NCBI GenBank assembly: GCA_030844895.1
Contig: CM061227.1
Span: forward strand, 72,604,593 to 72,668,592
Length of the DNA stretch: 64,000 nt
Source: Ambrosia x helenae
Taxonomy: Eukaryota; Streptophyta; Magnoliopsida; Asterales; Asteraceae
Direction: 5' to 3'
Part shown: positions 11,786 to 22,141 of the stretch, in pieces
How the letters are laid out: each line of letters begins with the position of its first letter
Position numbering within the stretch: position 1 is the first letter of the stretch
Program-made: the position numbers and the translations under genes
Notes under the pieces: model-generated
The model's input: only the letters and a program-made list of their open reading frames with translations
Databases searched by the model: none
Told to the model about the DNA's origin: nothing

Positions 11786-12313
11786 TGGTTATAGGGAATT
11801 AGGTTATTAGAAAAATAATCTAGTCTATAACCATAGGATTTAACCAGTACATGCTTCTTTTACTTGCTATTCTCTATCTCCCTCCTACTTCTTATCCCTA
11901 CTTTCATCCTTACAAGAAGGCTGCTCTCCATCAGTGAATCTACTCTTAGACTAATAGGATAAAATCCTCAGGTTTAACCTGAACCCCCTTGAGATCTCGT
12001 CGAAGTTCTAGATTTTAATAACGAACACGTGCAATCTGGAAGGGTGAACGCCTGTATTCTGAGTCTTCTGTCTAGGCTGGCATTGCGCATATATCCCAAT
12101 CAGACGAGGGACCCGGATGCCTACCTGGGAATTCTCGGGATGAGTGTTCACTTATAGGCTAAAGCATGTCTTCATATGTTATTAAAATCTGGAATCTGTG
12201 ATAAGTCAACGTTTTCGTTTATTCGTTTTAATTAATGAATAAATGATTACATTCCTTATATCACCTCATTCATTTCATGCCACATTGAACCTTCATTGTG
12301 TCCCTTATAGATC

Positions 12314-12929
12314 ATGTCTCCACGTCGCAGCACTCGCAATAACAGTGGTGGAAACCAAGAGGAAAGTAACAACAACAACAAAAAACAACAAAGGTGTTGA
12401 TGCCCAACTGGCTGCGATTATTTCCCAACAAATGGCACAACAAATCACAACTCTGGTTTCTAACTTGTTGGCTCAAGTCATCCAAATGAATGGGAACTAC
12501 CATGGAAATGGCGTTGGAAATCACGAAAAGAACAGGACCTTAGGCAAGAAAACAAGTATTGTGGCCGCGGTAACTACCGAGAACCAGAAGCGCAAGACCA
12601 GTGATCCTAATGTAAACCTCACTACACAAGCTTCTAACAAGAAACTCTATACAAGAAACTTTCCATTGTGTAACACATGCAAACGACATCACCCCACTGT
12701 TTCAGTGTGTCGCCTGTGCACCAATTGTGGTAGGTATGGCCATCTGGTCAACACGTGTCGTGAGTCCCCAAACCCTAACACCAACCAACCAACCAACCCT
12801 GCTCAGGTTGCTAATCTTAATCGTCCTGGTAAATACAACTATGGTAAATGCTATGAATGTGGAAACCCAAATCATTTCCGTAACCGATGCCCTAAACTAA
12901 ATCGAGATCAAGACCCTCCAGCTACTTAA
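12314..12929 (+). pseudogene. gag remnant of nested TR-GAG element
   Basis: The likely start is the ATG at 12314, which opens with basic MSPRRSTRNN. That frame ends after 28 codons near a poly-A/CAA tract (12369-12393). The downstream protein continues in another frame: AQLAAIISQQMAQQ, then two CCHC knuckles, CTNCGRYGHLVNTC and CYECGNPNHFRNRC, ending at 12929. A frameshift at the CAA/A run is the simplest reading. Gag binds element RNA in cytoplasmic particles. Most of the capsid domain appears to be absent, since only about 95 residues separate the start region and the first knuckle. Confidence 0.78.
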
Positions 12930-13407
12930 CAGCAAACCCCACCATTTGAATGATGTCTACTTTTTAATTCTATGTATTGACACTTTTTGATTCACGTAAT
13001 AAATTCAAGTATTATCATAACATCTGAGTGCATGCTTGTTTGAATGTGAACTAATTGCTATATCTATAATCATACTTGCTTACTTGTACAACAATTAGTT
13101 GACTACCAAACAACCTACTCAATGATTGGTAGAGGTCATCATGTCTTTCCAACAGTCGGGAGAGGCCCTACAACCTGCTCAACGACTGGTGGAGACTATC
13201 GAACCTGCTCAACAATCCGTAGAGTCATAAAAGGACGCAAAACCCTAATGTAAGGTAAATTGATAATTACGGTCCGGAACGTAATCATGAATTTACAGGT
13301 ACGTTAAGGTAGTGAGAAATTTTATTAAGGTTTTCGGTAGTCGACCAATTGTATACCTGGTGTTTTTCTTTTAACTTCGGGACGAAGTTCCTAAAAGTAG
13401 GGGAGAC
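12930..13407. other. TR-GAG 3' untranslated region and polypurine tract
   Basis: Non-coding. It contains a diverged repeat of CAACCTGCTCAACGACTGGTAG-like phrases (13100-13230), then the purine-rich AAAAGTAGGGGAGAC immediately before the 3' LTR at 13408. Confidence 0.7.
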
Positions 13408-14654
13408 TGTAACATCGTAAAATTTTCCCCAAAATTTTAATACATAAAAAGCCCTTATATATATATATATATATATATTTTTATTACACCTTTATCATTA
13501 ATATTATACAAATGTGCCTAAGTCTTTATTTATCCTAACTCACAACTTATATACATACATAAATGTATATAAATAATAATAATAATAATAATATGATTCT
13601 AAATTCTTTTTTTTTTCACATACAAGATTTTTTTTTTTTTTTTTTAAATAAAGCCTTGAGTCAAATAGTCAAAGTCCTAGTCAAAGTCTTAGTCAAACAG
13701 TCAAAGTCTTAGTCAAATAGTCAATTCATCATAAAACCTTACTTTATGGTGTTGACCAATTTTAATGGCTAATTGACTCCAAAACTAGTATAAAAACCCA
13801 CCTATGACCCATCATACTTTGCACCTCTAAATCGATTGTTTCAATCCGATTAAACTTTCCCTCATACCTTTCTTCTATAGTCTATTACTTCTACACTTGA
13901 AGCTTTGATTATAAGCTCTTGTAATTGGCAACTTTGGGGCTACACATATTCTATTTCTCGAGACTTAATACTTTGCTAAGGTGAGTTTTACATAGCCCCT
14001 TTTCTATTTCACTATTTTTGGGGTGAAACATGTTATAACATCATTATTGCAATTCAATCATCAATGTGTCTATGTGTTTTCTATGTTGCATTATGTCTTG
14101 AGCATGATTAGAGTAAGCACCATTCTAGCATAATCATTAACTCCGTACAAGCCGACGATATACATTGATAGATCTATTGGACTGACAATCCCACCCGGAT
14201 ACGTGCCTCCTACAAAGGTAGCGTGGGTGTTTGTTATCGTATAACATATTCAAGTGGACCATGAGCGTATGGTATGTATCATATTATAACAGTCATCAGG
14301 GTTGGTTATGCACTCGATTTATTTCTAGTATGTTCTCACATATGGACTAGATTGACATGACACATGAATTGCACAACATTTTTATTCAATTTTCAAAAAC
14401 CTATGTAATTCTCACCAACTTTTGTTGACCCAAAACATTTTCAACTTAACATGTTTCAGGTTCTATTTGCTTGAAGATTTGAATTGATGCTTGAAGATAT
14501 GTGTATAGTTTTATTCAATTTGATGTACAAATTCTAGAACAATTGTATGTAATTCATTTAAATTATTTAATGGAATTTATTATTTACCATGAGCTACTGA
14601 ACAATCATCAATACGTGACATCCCGATGTTTCCGCCATCGGTTGGGGTGTTACA
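13408..14654 (+). repeat. TR-GAG 3' LTR
   Basis: 1247 bp and nearly identical to 10510-11768, which indicates recent insertion. It is followed directly by the GAACT duplication. Confidence 0.92.
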
Positions 14655-14721
14655 GAACTCCACAGTTAAGCGTGCTCAGGTGGGAGAAATTTCAGGATGG
14701 GTGACCTCCTGGGAAGTCTCC
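14655..14721 (+). repeat. 5S-rRNA-derived segment in Gypsy 5' LTR
   Basis: The segment matches the 3' half of plant 5S rRNA: GAACTCC, then AGTTAAGCGTGCT, then GGATGGGTGACCTCCTGGGA and AGTC. These blocks include the 5S internal promoter elements (box A, intermediate element, box C). The same segment is in the 3' LTR at 20555-20621. Cassandra TRIM elements are the known precedent for 5S sequence in LTRs. Confidence 0.85.
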
Positions 14722-14806
14722 ACTTGGGCAACCAAAAACAAATCCGTGAGCTCTGGATGGGCAAAGCGGACAATATTGGTGGTGAGAGAGGCGGGGTGTT
14801 ACAGAT

Positions 14807-14820
14807 TGGTATCAGAGCCA
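14807..14820 (+). promoter_or_regulatory. Gypsy primer binding site
   Basis: TGGTATCAGAGCCA, 3 bases after the end of the 5' LTR; tRNA-iMet type. Confidence 0.92.
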
Positions 14821-15360
14821 ATGGTTATAGTGAACTAGGACTGCATGTAGAGTCTAGTCTATAGCCGAGTCGCACACACTAGACGATCACATAGTACTAA
14901 ACATTATGGTGGGTTACGTATAGTCTTGTCGGAGTGTCTCTAAATCATCTGACCTTCCTATGTTACATCATCCGTTCTATCTTAGGTCGGGTTACTTGCT
15001 CTCTAGGCAGTGTGGTATATTGGGGTAAATCGTGTACTCTTGAGATTTGTCCAAGGCTCGGACATCTCCCTTTCATACTCCAATAGAAACACTTGCCATA
15101 AACTACCGTAGCATTACGGTGTATAGCTAAGAGTCTATGTCCGGTGATTTGAACTTTGAACTAGGAGAACACTTGGAGGACAATGTAGAGCGGTTTATCA
15201 TTTTGGGTGCACACAAAATCATAAACCGAAATGCATGAAAGCCCTAGTGAGCTCTGGGTTTGAATGGATAGTCCTGGGTTGGATCTAGCTTTGATCTTGT
15301 GAACGCTAGTGGTTACCATTAGCTGCGAAACTAAATTTTCTCGTCCTTTTTGTTAGAATC

Positions 15361-17920
15361 ATGTCTGGAGTACGAGGAGGACGTGGAGGTGGCCGCGCTG
15401 GTGGGCGTGGTGGTGGTCGTGGTGGTCGTGGTGGTCGTGGAGGTGTAAACCTAACACAAGAAGATCTGAACAACTTACTGCAAGCTGCCTTTCAGTTAGG
15501 GCACAATGGTGGTGGTAAGTTGATTTATCCACTTTTGCCTCATTGGTGAACCCTGTTTACATCCTTCGTGGTTTCTCATGCGTTTCATTTCAGGTGGTCC
15601 TGTTAACCCACCCCCACCTATGTGTACCTACAAGATGTTTCGGGACTGTAAGCCCCAGGAATTCTCTGGCACTGAGGGTGCGGTGAGCTTGCTCAGGTGG
15701 CTGGAAAAGGTGGAGTCAGTGTTTCTGATGTGCAACTGTCTCCCAAAGGATCGAGTCAAATATGCTGCTGCGTTATTCCAGGATGTTGCTTTGACCTGGT
15801 GGAACAATATCACCCAGAATATGGGTATAGGGGAGGCTTATGCTATGCCTTGGGAAAATTTTGTTCAACTACTGAAGCGAGAGTACTGTCCAAGGGAAGA
15901 AGTTCAGAAGCTAGAGCACGAGGTGTGGAACCTCAAGATGACCGGGTCAGAGATTGAAAAGTATACGGTAAGGCGTAATGAGTTGGCAGTGCTGTGTCCT
16001 GATCTGCATGTGCCAGAATATAGGAGGATTGAACACTATATCTCGGGGCTAGTACCAGAGATCGCGGGATTGGTGGCTGCGGGGAATCTTCCTACATACT
16101 CAGAGGTGGTTCGATCGGCTTACAGGATGACAAACTTGAAGGTGAATGAGGGTATCTTGCCTGCTAAGGGTTCGACTGTCAAGGCCCCGGAGAATAACAA
16201 GCGTAAATGGGATAATGAGGGGAAAGGATCTGTGCCAGCATCATCACAACAGGGTAAGAGGTTCGATAGCGGGGGTTCTTCTTCTTCTGGTACCAAACCG
16301 GGTGGTTATGCGGGGAAATTACCTAAGTGCAACAGATGTGGGCGTCATCATCAGGGGGACTGCGACCGTAATCGTTGCCATCGCTGTCAGCGACTTGGGC
16401 ATTTTGCTAAAGATTGTCGGGCGACACTTCCATCGACCCAGGCCCCAAGTACTACCCCGGCTCCTACTGCTCAAGGAACTACGGGAAAACAGGGTTGTTA
16501 CAACTGTGGGGAGACTGGTCATTACAAGAAGGAGTGCCCGAAACTGAAGCAGGGCAGGGATGTGAGAGACAGAAACGGTAACGGGAACAACGGGGGCGGT
16601 GGCAGGAATACACGTGCCTTCGTCATTGGAGCCGCAGAGGCTAGACAGGATCCTGACACAGTTACCGGTACGTTCCTTCTCAATAATCGCTCTGTTAGTG
16701 TTTTATTCGATTCTGGTGCCGATAAAAGTTTTATATCTGTGGAAGTTAGTCGACTGCTAGATGTAGTATCCGTACCATTAGAGGCTAAGTATGTAATTGA
16801 GTTGGCTGACGGTAAAAAGATTGAAGCTACTTGTATCCTTCGGGAGTGTCAACTAGAGTTGCCGGGTTTGTCGTTCCCCATCGACCTTATGCCGGTACCT
16901 TTGGGTAGTTTTGACGTTGTTGTAGGCATGGATTGGTTGTCTTTGTATCGCGCTGAGATCATTTGTTACGACAAGATTATTCGGATTCCCCTCCCTGATG
17001 GAGAATTCCTTTCGGTGTACGGTATCAAGGGCGGTGCTCCGCTAAATCTCATCTCCAGCATGAAAGCCCTTAAGTATCTTCGAAAGGGTTATTCGGCCGT
17101 TTTGGCACTTTTATCTGTTTCCTCTACCGATGAGAAGAAGATCGACGATATTCCTGTGGTACGCGAGTTTCCTGATGTATTTCCCGATGATTTATCTGGT
17201 CTCCCTCCCCATCGTCAGGTTGAGTTCGGTATTGATCTTGTACCGGGGGCTGCTCCTATTGCTCGGGCCCCCTACCATCTTGCACCTCCCGAGATGCAGG
17301 AATTGTCCAGTCAGTTACAGGAACTCTTGGACAAGGGTTTCATTAGACCAAGTTCTTCCCCTTGGGGAGCCCCGATTCTGTTCGTTAAGAAGAAGGATGG
17401 AAGTTTTCGATTGTGTGTGGATTACAGAGAATTGAACAAAGTGACCATCAAGAACCGTTATCCTCTTCCACGTATTGATGATCTATTCGACCAACTCCAG
17501 GGTTCTAGCTACTACTCTAAGATTGATTTGAGGTCCGGTTATCACCAGTTGCGCGTGAGGGAAGCTGACGTTGCAAAGACTGCCTTTCGTACACGTTATG
17601 GCCATTTTGAGTTCTTGGTCATGCCTTTCGGTCTCACAAACGCACTGGCGGTTTTCATGGATTTGATGAACCGCGTTTGCAAACCGTATCTTGACAAGTT
17701 CGTCATCGTGTTTATTGATGACATCCTGATTTACTCCAAGAACAAGACCGAACACGAGGAACACCTGCGCTTGGTTTTGGAACTTTTGCGACGGGAACAA
17801 CTTTACGCTAAGTTCTCAAAGTGTGACTTTTGGTTACGCGAAGTTCAGTTCCTAGGACATGTGGTTAATGAACTTGGAATTCATGTCGATCCAGCTAAGA
17901 TCGAAGCGATCAAGGACTAG
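15361..17920 (+). pseudogene. Gypsy gag-protease-reverse transcriptase, with a gag intron
   Basis: The first part, from ATG 15361, encodes an RGG-rich leader (MSGVRGGRGGGRAGGRGG) and LTQEDLNNLLQAAFQLG. It stops after 62 codons unless a 79-nt intron (15515-15593, GTAAGT..TTTCAG) is removed, which restores the frame into PVNPPPPMCTYKMF. Then follow the gag capsid region, three knuckles (CNRCGRHHQGDC, CHRCQRLGHFAKDC, CYNCGETGHYKKEC), the protease motif FDSGADKSF and an RT with CVDYRELNKVT and FIDDILIYS. The frame ends at an in-frame TAG at 17918, shortly before the RNase H region. LTR similarity shows the element is young, so the defect was probably carried along in the mobile copy. Confidence 0.9.
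15515..15593 (+). other. Candidate spliceosomal intron in Gypsy gag
   Basis: A 79-nt segment with donor GGTG/GTAAGT and a pyrimidine-rich acceptor TTTCATTTCAG. It contains an in-frame TGA. Removal joins the RGG leader to the capsid in frame, and the joining codon still encodes glycine. Confidence 0.75.
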
Positions 17921-18478
17921 GAAGCACCAAAGACGCCAACTGAGGTGCGGCAATTCCTAGGCCTTGCGGGCTATTATCGTCGTTTCATTAAGGGGTTATC
18001 GAAGATCGCTCAACCCCTCACCACTCTTACTCAGAAGGATAGAAAATTCGCCTGGGGTGAACCACAAGAGTCAGTATTTCAAAAACTGAAGTCTAAACTT
18101 TGTTCTGCTCCTATTTTGTCCTTGCCTGAAGGCCCTGATGATTTCGTTGTTTACTGTGATGCTTCTATTCATGGTCTCGGTTGCGTGTTGATGCAACGCG
18201 AGAAAGTGATTGCGTATGCTTCTCGTCAACTCAAGGTGCATGAGAGGAACTACACCACCCATGACTTGGAATTGGGTGCAGTGGTTTTCGCGTTGAAAAT
18301 TTGGAGACATTACTTGTATGGTACCAAATGCACCATCTACACCGATCACTAGAGTCTTCAACATATTTTCGACCAACAACATTTGAACATACGATAGCGT
18401 CGTTGGATTGAACTCCTGAACGACTATGATTGCGCCATTAAGTACCATCCTGGCAAGGCGAATGTAGTAGCAGACGCC
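17921..18478 (+). pseudogene. Gypsy RNase H region with two more stops
   Basis: Continues the pol frame after TAG 17918: RQFLGLAGYYRRF (connection), then FVVYCDASIHGLG, ASRQLKVHERNYTTHDLEL and IYTDH of RNase H. In-frame TAG codons interrupt at about 18351 and 18395. The motif ADALSRK at 18470-18488 marks the border to integrase. Confidence 0.85.
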
Positions 18479-20013
18479 TTGAGCAGGAAGGAATCAATTA
18501 ATCCTCGTCGCGTTCGGGCGTTGCAGCTCACCATTCATTCCTCTCTACCTGACCAACTCCGTTCTGCTCAGTTAGAAGCTTTGAAGGAGGAAAACCTTAA
18601 AGTTGAGACTATGCACGGTGCCGACAAGCACCTCGAGCGAAGGCCTGATGGCCTGCACTACTTCGCAGAACGCATATGGGTTCCTTTATTCGGGGGACTT
18701 CGGGAGCTTGTTTTTGATGAGGCTCACAAGTCCCGGTATTCTATTCATCCTGGTTCGGATAAGATGTACCAAGATCTGAAGGTGCTTTACTGGTGGCCAA
18801 ACATGAGGTCGGATATAGCCTCATACGTGAGCAAATGCTTGACCTGTGCTAAGGTCAAGGTAGAATACCAGAAACCGTCGGGTCTCTTGCAACAACCTGA
18901 AATTCCGGAGTGGAAATGGGAACGGATTACATTGGATTTTGTCACGCAACTACCTAAGTCACCGAGCGGGAATGATAAGATATGGGTGATTGTTGATCGG
19001 TTGACGAAATCAGCCCATTTTCTCGCTATTAAGGAGACCGACACCATGGATCGTTTGGCTCGTCTTTATCTGAAGGAAGTTGTTTCTAAGCACGAGTGCC
19101 GGTTTCTATTATTTCGGATCGTGACTCCCACTTTACTTCTCACTTCTGGAAATCTTTGCACAAGGCTTTGGGTACTCAGCTGGACATGAGTACGGCTTAT
19201 CACCCACAGACTGACGGTCAGAGTGAACGTACGATTCAAACCTTATAAGACATGCTGCGAGCATGTGTGATCGATTTTGGCAAAGGTTGGGAAGCTCACC
19301 TACCGTTAGTAGAATTCTCTTACAACAACAGTTACCACACGAGCATCAAGGCAGCTCCGTTCGAGGCACTGTACGGGCGGAAATGCCGGTCTCCTCTTTG
19401 TTGGGCTGAGGTGGGTGAGAGTCAACTCACTGGGCCTGAGTTAGTGCACGAAACTTCGGAAAAGATCGTACAGATTCGTAACCGGTTGGCAGCAGCACGG
19501 GACCGGCAAAAGAGTTATGCCGATCAGCGTCGCAAGCCATTGGAATTCCAAGTTGATGACAAAGTACTTCTGAAAGTTTCACCGTGGAAGGGCGTCATAC
19601 GCTTTGGGAAGCGTGGCAAACTCAACCCTCGGTATGTCGGCCCATTTACAATCCTGGAACGGATTGGACCGGTGGCATATCGTCTTGATTTACCGACGGA
19701 GCTCGGCAACGTACATAACGTCTTCCATGTATCCAACTTAAAGAAGTGTCTGGCTGACGAGTCTCTTATTGTTCCACTGGAAGAGATCAAGGTTGATGAT
19801 CGTCTTCGGATTGTGGAGGAACCTGTTGAGATTCTTGATTACAAGATTCGTAGCCTACGTCATAGCAAGATTCGCATTGTTAAGGTTCGCTGGAACTCGA
19901 ACCGGGGACCAGAGTACACTTGGGAACGGGAGGATCAGATGAAGTCTAAGTATCCTCATCTCTTTCCTAAGGAAGCGTTCGAATCGAGATATGTTACCAC
20001 TGCAGCTGAATGA
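18479..20013 (+). pseudogene. Gypsy integrase with chromodomain, frameshifted
   Basis: The N-terminal zinc-binding region (HKSRYSIHPGSDKMY, CLTCAKVK) and the start of the catalytic core (ITLDFVTQLPKS, VDRLTKSAHF) are in one frame until about 19095, where the frame shifts. The core resumes with STAYHPQTDGQSERTIQTL, meets an in-frame TAA near 19246, then runs open from 19252 to 20013. The C-terminus includes NVFHVSNLKKCL and a chromodomain-like end with YTWEREDQMK. A chromodomain marks the chromovirus branch and would direct integration toward particular chromatin. Confidence 0.88.
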
Positions 20014-20164
20014 ATCTCGGGGCGAGATTCCTTTTTAACGTGGGGATGATGTGACAACTCGGGTAAATCTCTCTCTTGGTTTCTATCTTTTGTCTGTTTC
20101 TTTTGTTATTCCTTTTGGTACTTGTGCAATTTTCGGGACGAAAATTCTTTTAACGTGGGGATGA
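20014..20164 (+). promoter_or_regulatory. Duplicated polypurine tract with foreign LTR start
   Basis: TTTTTAACGTGGGGATGA occurs at about 20032-20049 and again as TTTTAACGTGGGGATGA at 20148-20164. After the first copy the sequence reads TGTGACAACTCGGG, like the start of a different LTR family. After the second the real 3' LTR begins, TGTGACACCCGG. The 115-bp spacing segment is therefore a PPT plus LTR-start remnant. Confidence 0.75.
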
Positions 20165-20707
20165 TGTGACACCCGGCAAATTCTGGTTAACAACGTTGTC
20201 TAGATTAAAGTCTACCTTAGCGAGTCACGCGTATATTATACTTAACTAGGGTTAGCTAGATAGCTAGATGGGACATACGTGCATTGTTGTGAGTTAATAT
20301 GTGATTACATGATTAGTGAACCTCGGACGTTGGTGAATAACGAACTTATGTGTCTCTGTGATAGTTGATGAACTTATGTGAAAACCATACGTGACTATGT
20401 GAACCTAAACCGAATACGTTAATAAAAATCACTAAAAGTGGAGTATGAGGTTGATTAGGGTCTTAACGCATGGGGTTGCACTTGTTACGGTCCGAAATAA
20501 CGAAAACGTCAAAGGATAACGCGTTTTGGGGCTTAATGTTAGTGGATGAGAGGAGAACTCCACAGTTAAGCGTGCTCAGGTGGGAGAAATTTCAGGATGG
20601 GTGACCTCCTGGGAAGTCTCCACTTGGGCAACCAAAAACAAATCCGTGAGCTCTGGATGGGCAAAGCGGACAATATTGGTGGTGAGAGAGGCGGGGTGGG
20701 TGTTACA
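20165..20707 (+). repeat. Gypsy 3' LTR
   Basis: A 543-bp intact LTR, almost identical to the interrupted 5' LTR. It carries the 5S-like segment at 20555-20621 and ends GTGGGTGTTACA, which has 4 extra bases compared with the 5' copy. Confidence 0.93.
20555..20621 (+). repeat. 5S-rRNA-derived segment in Gypsy 3' LTR
   Basis: Same sequence as 14655-14721. It covers roughly nucleotides 43-110 of a plant 5S rRNA, lacks the 5' third, and diverges in the GGGCGAGAG region. Confidence 0.85.
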
Positions 20708-21039
20708 ACTTTCATAGCTTTCATTCTGTATTTCTTCTACTTTGTCTCCCTCCGATGTCTCGATCTGTTTTCCTTTCCTAGATCTCTTCAAACTCATTCA
20801 ATTCTTTCAAGAATTGCGAACTGACATGTTCGGATGATGTTTGTGTGGTTGAAGTTTGCAAAGCTGCATTCTTTTCTTCTTTGTCGGCTGCTTTTAACAT
20901 CTCAGCAATCATATCTGTGCTGTCACTCTCTAGGGCCTCATTTCCTGATTTTAGTTAACAATTTATATACATTCATATAAGTTCCATTTAGTATAAACAT
21001 TTTTAATATACATTACGTAATTTTTTTACCTTTATCGGC

Positions 21040-21600
21040 CGGTGGTTCATTTGTTGTTGCATCTTTCAAAGCATCCATTATATCTGTCAAAGCTTCTTCT
21101 TTATTTGTTTCTTCAAGTTGTTCAGTTGCGGCAATCATTGCATTTAGCATTCCTGTGCTAACACTTTGCGAAGTTGTTGCCGTTTCATTCAAATCTTTTT
21201 TTTCACCTGTAATTACGTATTATGATCATATTAAAGTTTTGACAAATAATCTGTTACGTGATTTTTTACCTTTATTGACAGGTGGTTCATTTGTTGTTGC
21301 ATCTTTCAAAGCATCCATTATGTCTTTACCTTCTTTCACAGCTTCTTCTTCATTTGTTTTTTCAAGTTGTTCAGTTGCGGCGATCATTACATTTAGCATT
21401 CCGGTGCTAACACTCTGTGAAGTTGTTACCTTTTCATTCAAATCTTTCCTTTCACCTGTAATTACGTATTCTGATCATTAATAAGTTTTGACAAATAATG
21501 TGTTACGTGATTTCTTTTTTACCTTCTAGTGTTTCAGCTGCAATCACTATTGCATCTAGCATCCCTGTGCTAACACTGTTTTGGTTTTCCTTTTCACCTG
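21040..21600 (-). repeat. Tandemly duplicated exons in the ULP1 gene
   Basis: A unit of about 241 bp (exon plus intron) occurs at 21040-21225 and 21276-21475, with a partial third copy at 21530-21600. Encoded peptides (minus strand) share STGMLNVMIAATEQLE and DALKDATTNEPP. Each intron holds an ACGTA motif (AATTACGTATT, GTTACGTGATT). Confidence 0.8.
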
Positions 21601-22141
21601 CAACTACTAATATACTTTTTTGATATCCATTACGTAATTTTTAACTAACTTCTTTATCATTTAAATATACATTATGTAATTTTTACCTTCTATGTTTTTC
21701 TCATTACTTGATTTGTAACTTGCTACCCATGACTTCCATTTTGTTTGCTTCTCACGTATAAGGTTGCTGTCTAAACAATTTGAAGTGGCTTCTTCGAAAA
21801 TTTCATCTATTTCAGCAACATATGTTTGAAACTTCTCCATTTTGTTTTCTATTTTTGAAAGCCATTCCTGCAAACAATACGTGAATAAATTACATGATTT
21901 TTGTTGATGTTTGACATAATAAATTACAGTTACTTACATTCTCATCAACTGGGTAAGGACTTTTGTTTTTCTTCTTTCCCATTGTCTTTTTCCTTGTTGA
22001 CCCTTTTATGCTCTCATCTGTTAATTTTTGAGTTGCAACTTTTTGTATTTTTGGTGTTGTTGTTGCCTCATTTGCATCACCAGCCTGCAAACATTACGTG
22101 ATTTTTTAAAATCCTATATACATATGCATGTTATGTAATTT

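Larger units (their letters stand above)
10510..14654 (+). mobile_element. Nested gag-only LTR element (TR-GAG type)
   Basis: Inserted in the 5' LTR of the Gypsy with a perfect 5-bp duplication GAACT (10505-10509 and 14655-14659). LTRs are 10510-11768 and 13408-14654, beginning TGTAACATCG and ending GGGGTGTTACA. They are nearly identical, differing mainly in TA and T tract length and a few single bases. The internal 1.6 kb has a PBS (11772-11785), a gag remnant with two zinc knuckles and a purine-rich tract before 13408. No pol is present, so mobility must have depended on proteins from another element. Confidence 0.93.
10115..14803 (+). repeat. Gypsy 5' LTR, interrupted
   Basis: The LTR proper is 539 bp (10115-10509 joined to 14660-14803, with GAACT duplicated at 14655-14659). 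The nested gag-only element occupies 10510-14654. The downstream part contains the 5S-rRNA-like segment. Confidence 0.92.
10115..20707 (+). mobile_element. Ty3/Gypsy chromovirus (Tekay/Del-like), young but defective
   Basis: LTRs are 10115-10509 plus 14655-14803 (split by a nested element) and 20165-20707. They begin TGTGACACCCGGC and end GGGTGTTACA. The LTRs differ by one substitution near offset 55 and a 4-bp indel near the 3' end, so insertion was recent. Target duplications are GCTTT (10110-10114) and ACTTT (20708-20712), one mismatch; the site lies in a tandem TTCATAGCT repeat of the host protease gene. PBS is 14807-14820 and PPT 20151-20164. The internal region encodes gag, protease, reverse transcriptase, RNase H and integrase with a C-terminal chromodomain. 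Several in-frame stops and at least one frameshift disable pol. Confidence 0.93.

Noticed and set aside
14655..14721. Real 5S rRNA gene
   Set aside because: The 5' third is missing, the middle has diverged and it occurs identically in both LTRs, so it is an LTR module.
17483..17800. Minus-strand ORF opposite Gypsy RT
   Set aside because: Shadow of the conserved RT frame on the other strand; no family resemblance.
10104..20719. 11-bp target duplication TTCATAGCTTT around the Gypsy
   Set aside because: Gypsy elements make 5-bp duplications. The extra identity is explained by a tandem TTCATAGCT repeat at the site, which keeps the host gene in frame; GCTTT/ACTTT with one mismatch is the better reading.
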